Below are positions 5,351-5,830 of a stretch of DNA of 5,830 nt, piece by piece. Position numbers and translations under genes: made by a program. The DNA comes from Deltaproteobacteria bacterium (GTDB taxonomy: Bacteria > Desulfobacterota > Desulfobacteria > Desulfobacterales > Desulfatibacillaceae): positions 1-5,830 of the forward strand of contig JAKAGN010000199.1 in assembly GCA_021815525.1 (NCBI GenBank). Reading direction: 5' to 3'. Every line of letters begins with the position of its first letter. Position 1 is the stretch's first letter. The notes under the pieces were generated by a model. It saw nothing but the letters and a program-made list of their open reading frames with translations. It was not told the DNA's origin and searched no databases.

Positions 5351-5830
5351 ATGGAAAACGCCATGACGCCGTCGATTCCGAAAAACCTCTCGTTTCTGGA
5401 CAGGTTCCTCACGCTCTGGATTTTCGCCGCCATGTCGGCGGGGGTGGCGGCCGGATACTTTTTCCCGGGCGTGAAGGACGCGGTGGGCCGCTTTTCGGTG
5501 GGCACCACCAACATACCCATCGCCTTCGGGCTCATCCTCATGATGTACCCGCCGCTCGCCAAGGTGAAGTACGAGAAGCTTTCAAGCGTCTTCCGCAACA
5601 CCCGGGTGCTTCTCCTGTCGCTGGTCCAGAACTGGATCATCGGGCCCGTCCTCATGTTTTTCCTGGCCGTGGTTTTTTTATCCGGCCATCATGAATACAT
5701 GGTGGGGCTCATGCTGATAGGGCTCGCGCGCTGCATCGCGATGGTGATCGTGTGGAACGATCTGGCGGGCGGCGACCGCGAGTACTGCGCGGGGCTCGTG
5801 GCCCTGAACGCCGTGTTCGAGGTCCTCTTC
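5351..5830 (+). CDS. acr3: Arsenite efflux pump Acr3, N-terminal part (cut by window end)
   Basis: An open reading frame of 160 codons that runs off the right edge with no stop. Acr3 is a ten-helix inner-membrane carrier (family size about 350-400 residues) that expels As(III) using the proton gradient. Visible segments lie near 19-39, 52-70, 85-110, 116-135 and from 145. Family signatures are IPIAFGLILMMYPPLAKV (55-72) and G124-L-A-R-C128 followed by WNDLA (135-139); C128 matches the essential cysteine C129 of the Alkaliphilus metalliredigens protein. The key glutamate in a later helix is outside the window. ATG 5351 lies 3 nt after the arsC stop; ATG 5363 is an alternative, and neither has a strong ribosome site, so translation may depend on coupling to arsC. 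Confidence 0.93.
   Translation, partial: MENAMTPSIPKNLSFLDRFLTLWIFAAMSAGVAAGYFFPGVKDAVGRFSVGTTNIPIAFGLILMMYPPLAKVKYEKLSSVFRNTRVLLLSLVQNWIIGPVLMFFLAVVFLSGHHEYMVGLMLIGLARCIAMVIVWNDLAGGDREYCAGLVALNAVFEVLF

Overview
This GC-rich window looks chromosomal and comes from an anaerobic bacterium, most likely a deltaproteobacterium / Desulfobacterota. That placement is an inference from codon composition, an Fe-S protein typical of anaerobes, and the mix of genes; no rRNA or marker gene is present to prove it. All supported genes are on the + strand, packed as two consecutive gene clusters. No tRNA, rRNA, CRISPR array or transposase is visible.

Region 1 (1-168) is non-coding and holds nested inverted repeats, including a 13-bp hairpin at 41-69. 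Region 2 (169-2447) is a probable three-gene operon: an exported protein with a YidD-type domain, a 326-residue lipoprotein of unknown function, and an E1-like ThiF/HesA/MoeB adenylyltransferase that lacks the usual zinc-binding CxxC pairs and any cysteine in the usual catalytic position. The gaps are 28 and 37 nt. What these three genes do together is unknown.

Region 3 (2448-2536) is an AT-rich promoter/operator: TTGACG, a 17-nt spacer and TATATT, with an imperfect dyad over the -10 box. It sits directly before arsR.

Region 4 (2537-5830, running off the right edge) is an arsenic-resistance operon: arsR (repressor with a CVC As(III)-binding motif), a 77-residue thioredoxin-fold protein (CxxC), a 174-residue protein with a C-terminal 4Fe-4S motif, an ArsP/DUF318-family permease, a thioredoxin-coupled arsenate reductase arsC, and the first 160 residues of the As(III) efflux pump acr3. 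The core logic is standard: ArsR senses As(III), ArsC reduces arsenate to arsenite, and Acr3 exports it. The less familiar middle three genes suggest an added anaerobic branch. The small thioredoxin and the Fe-S protein may supply electrons, and the permease may export a second, perhaps organic, arsenic species. That branch is the most interesting part of the window and is inference.
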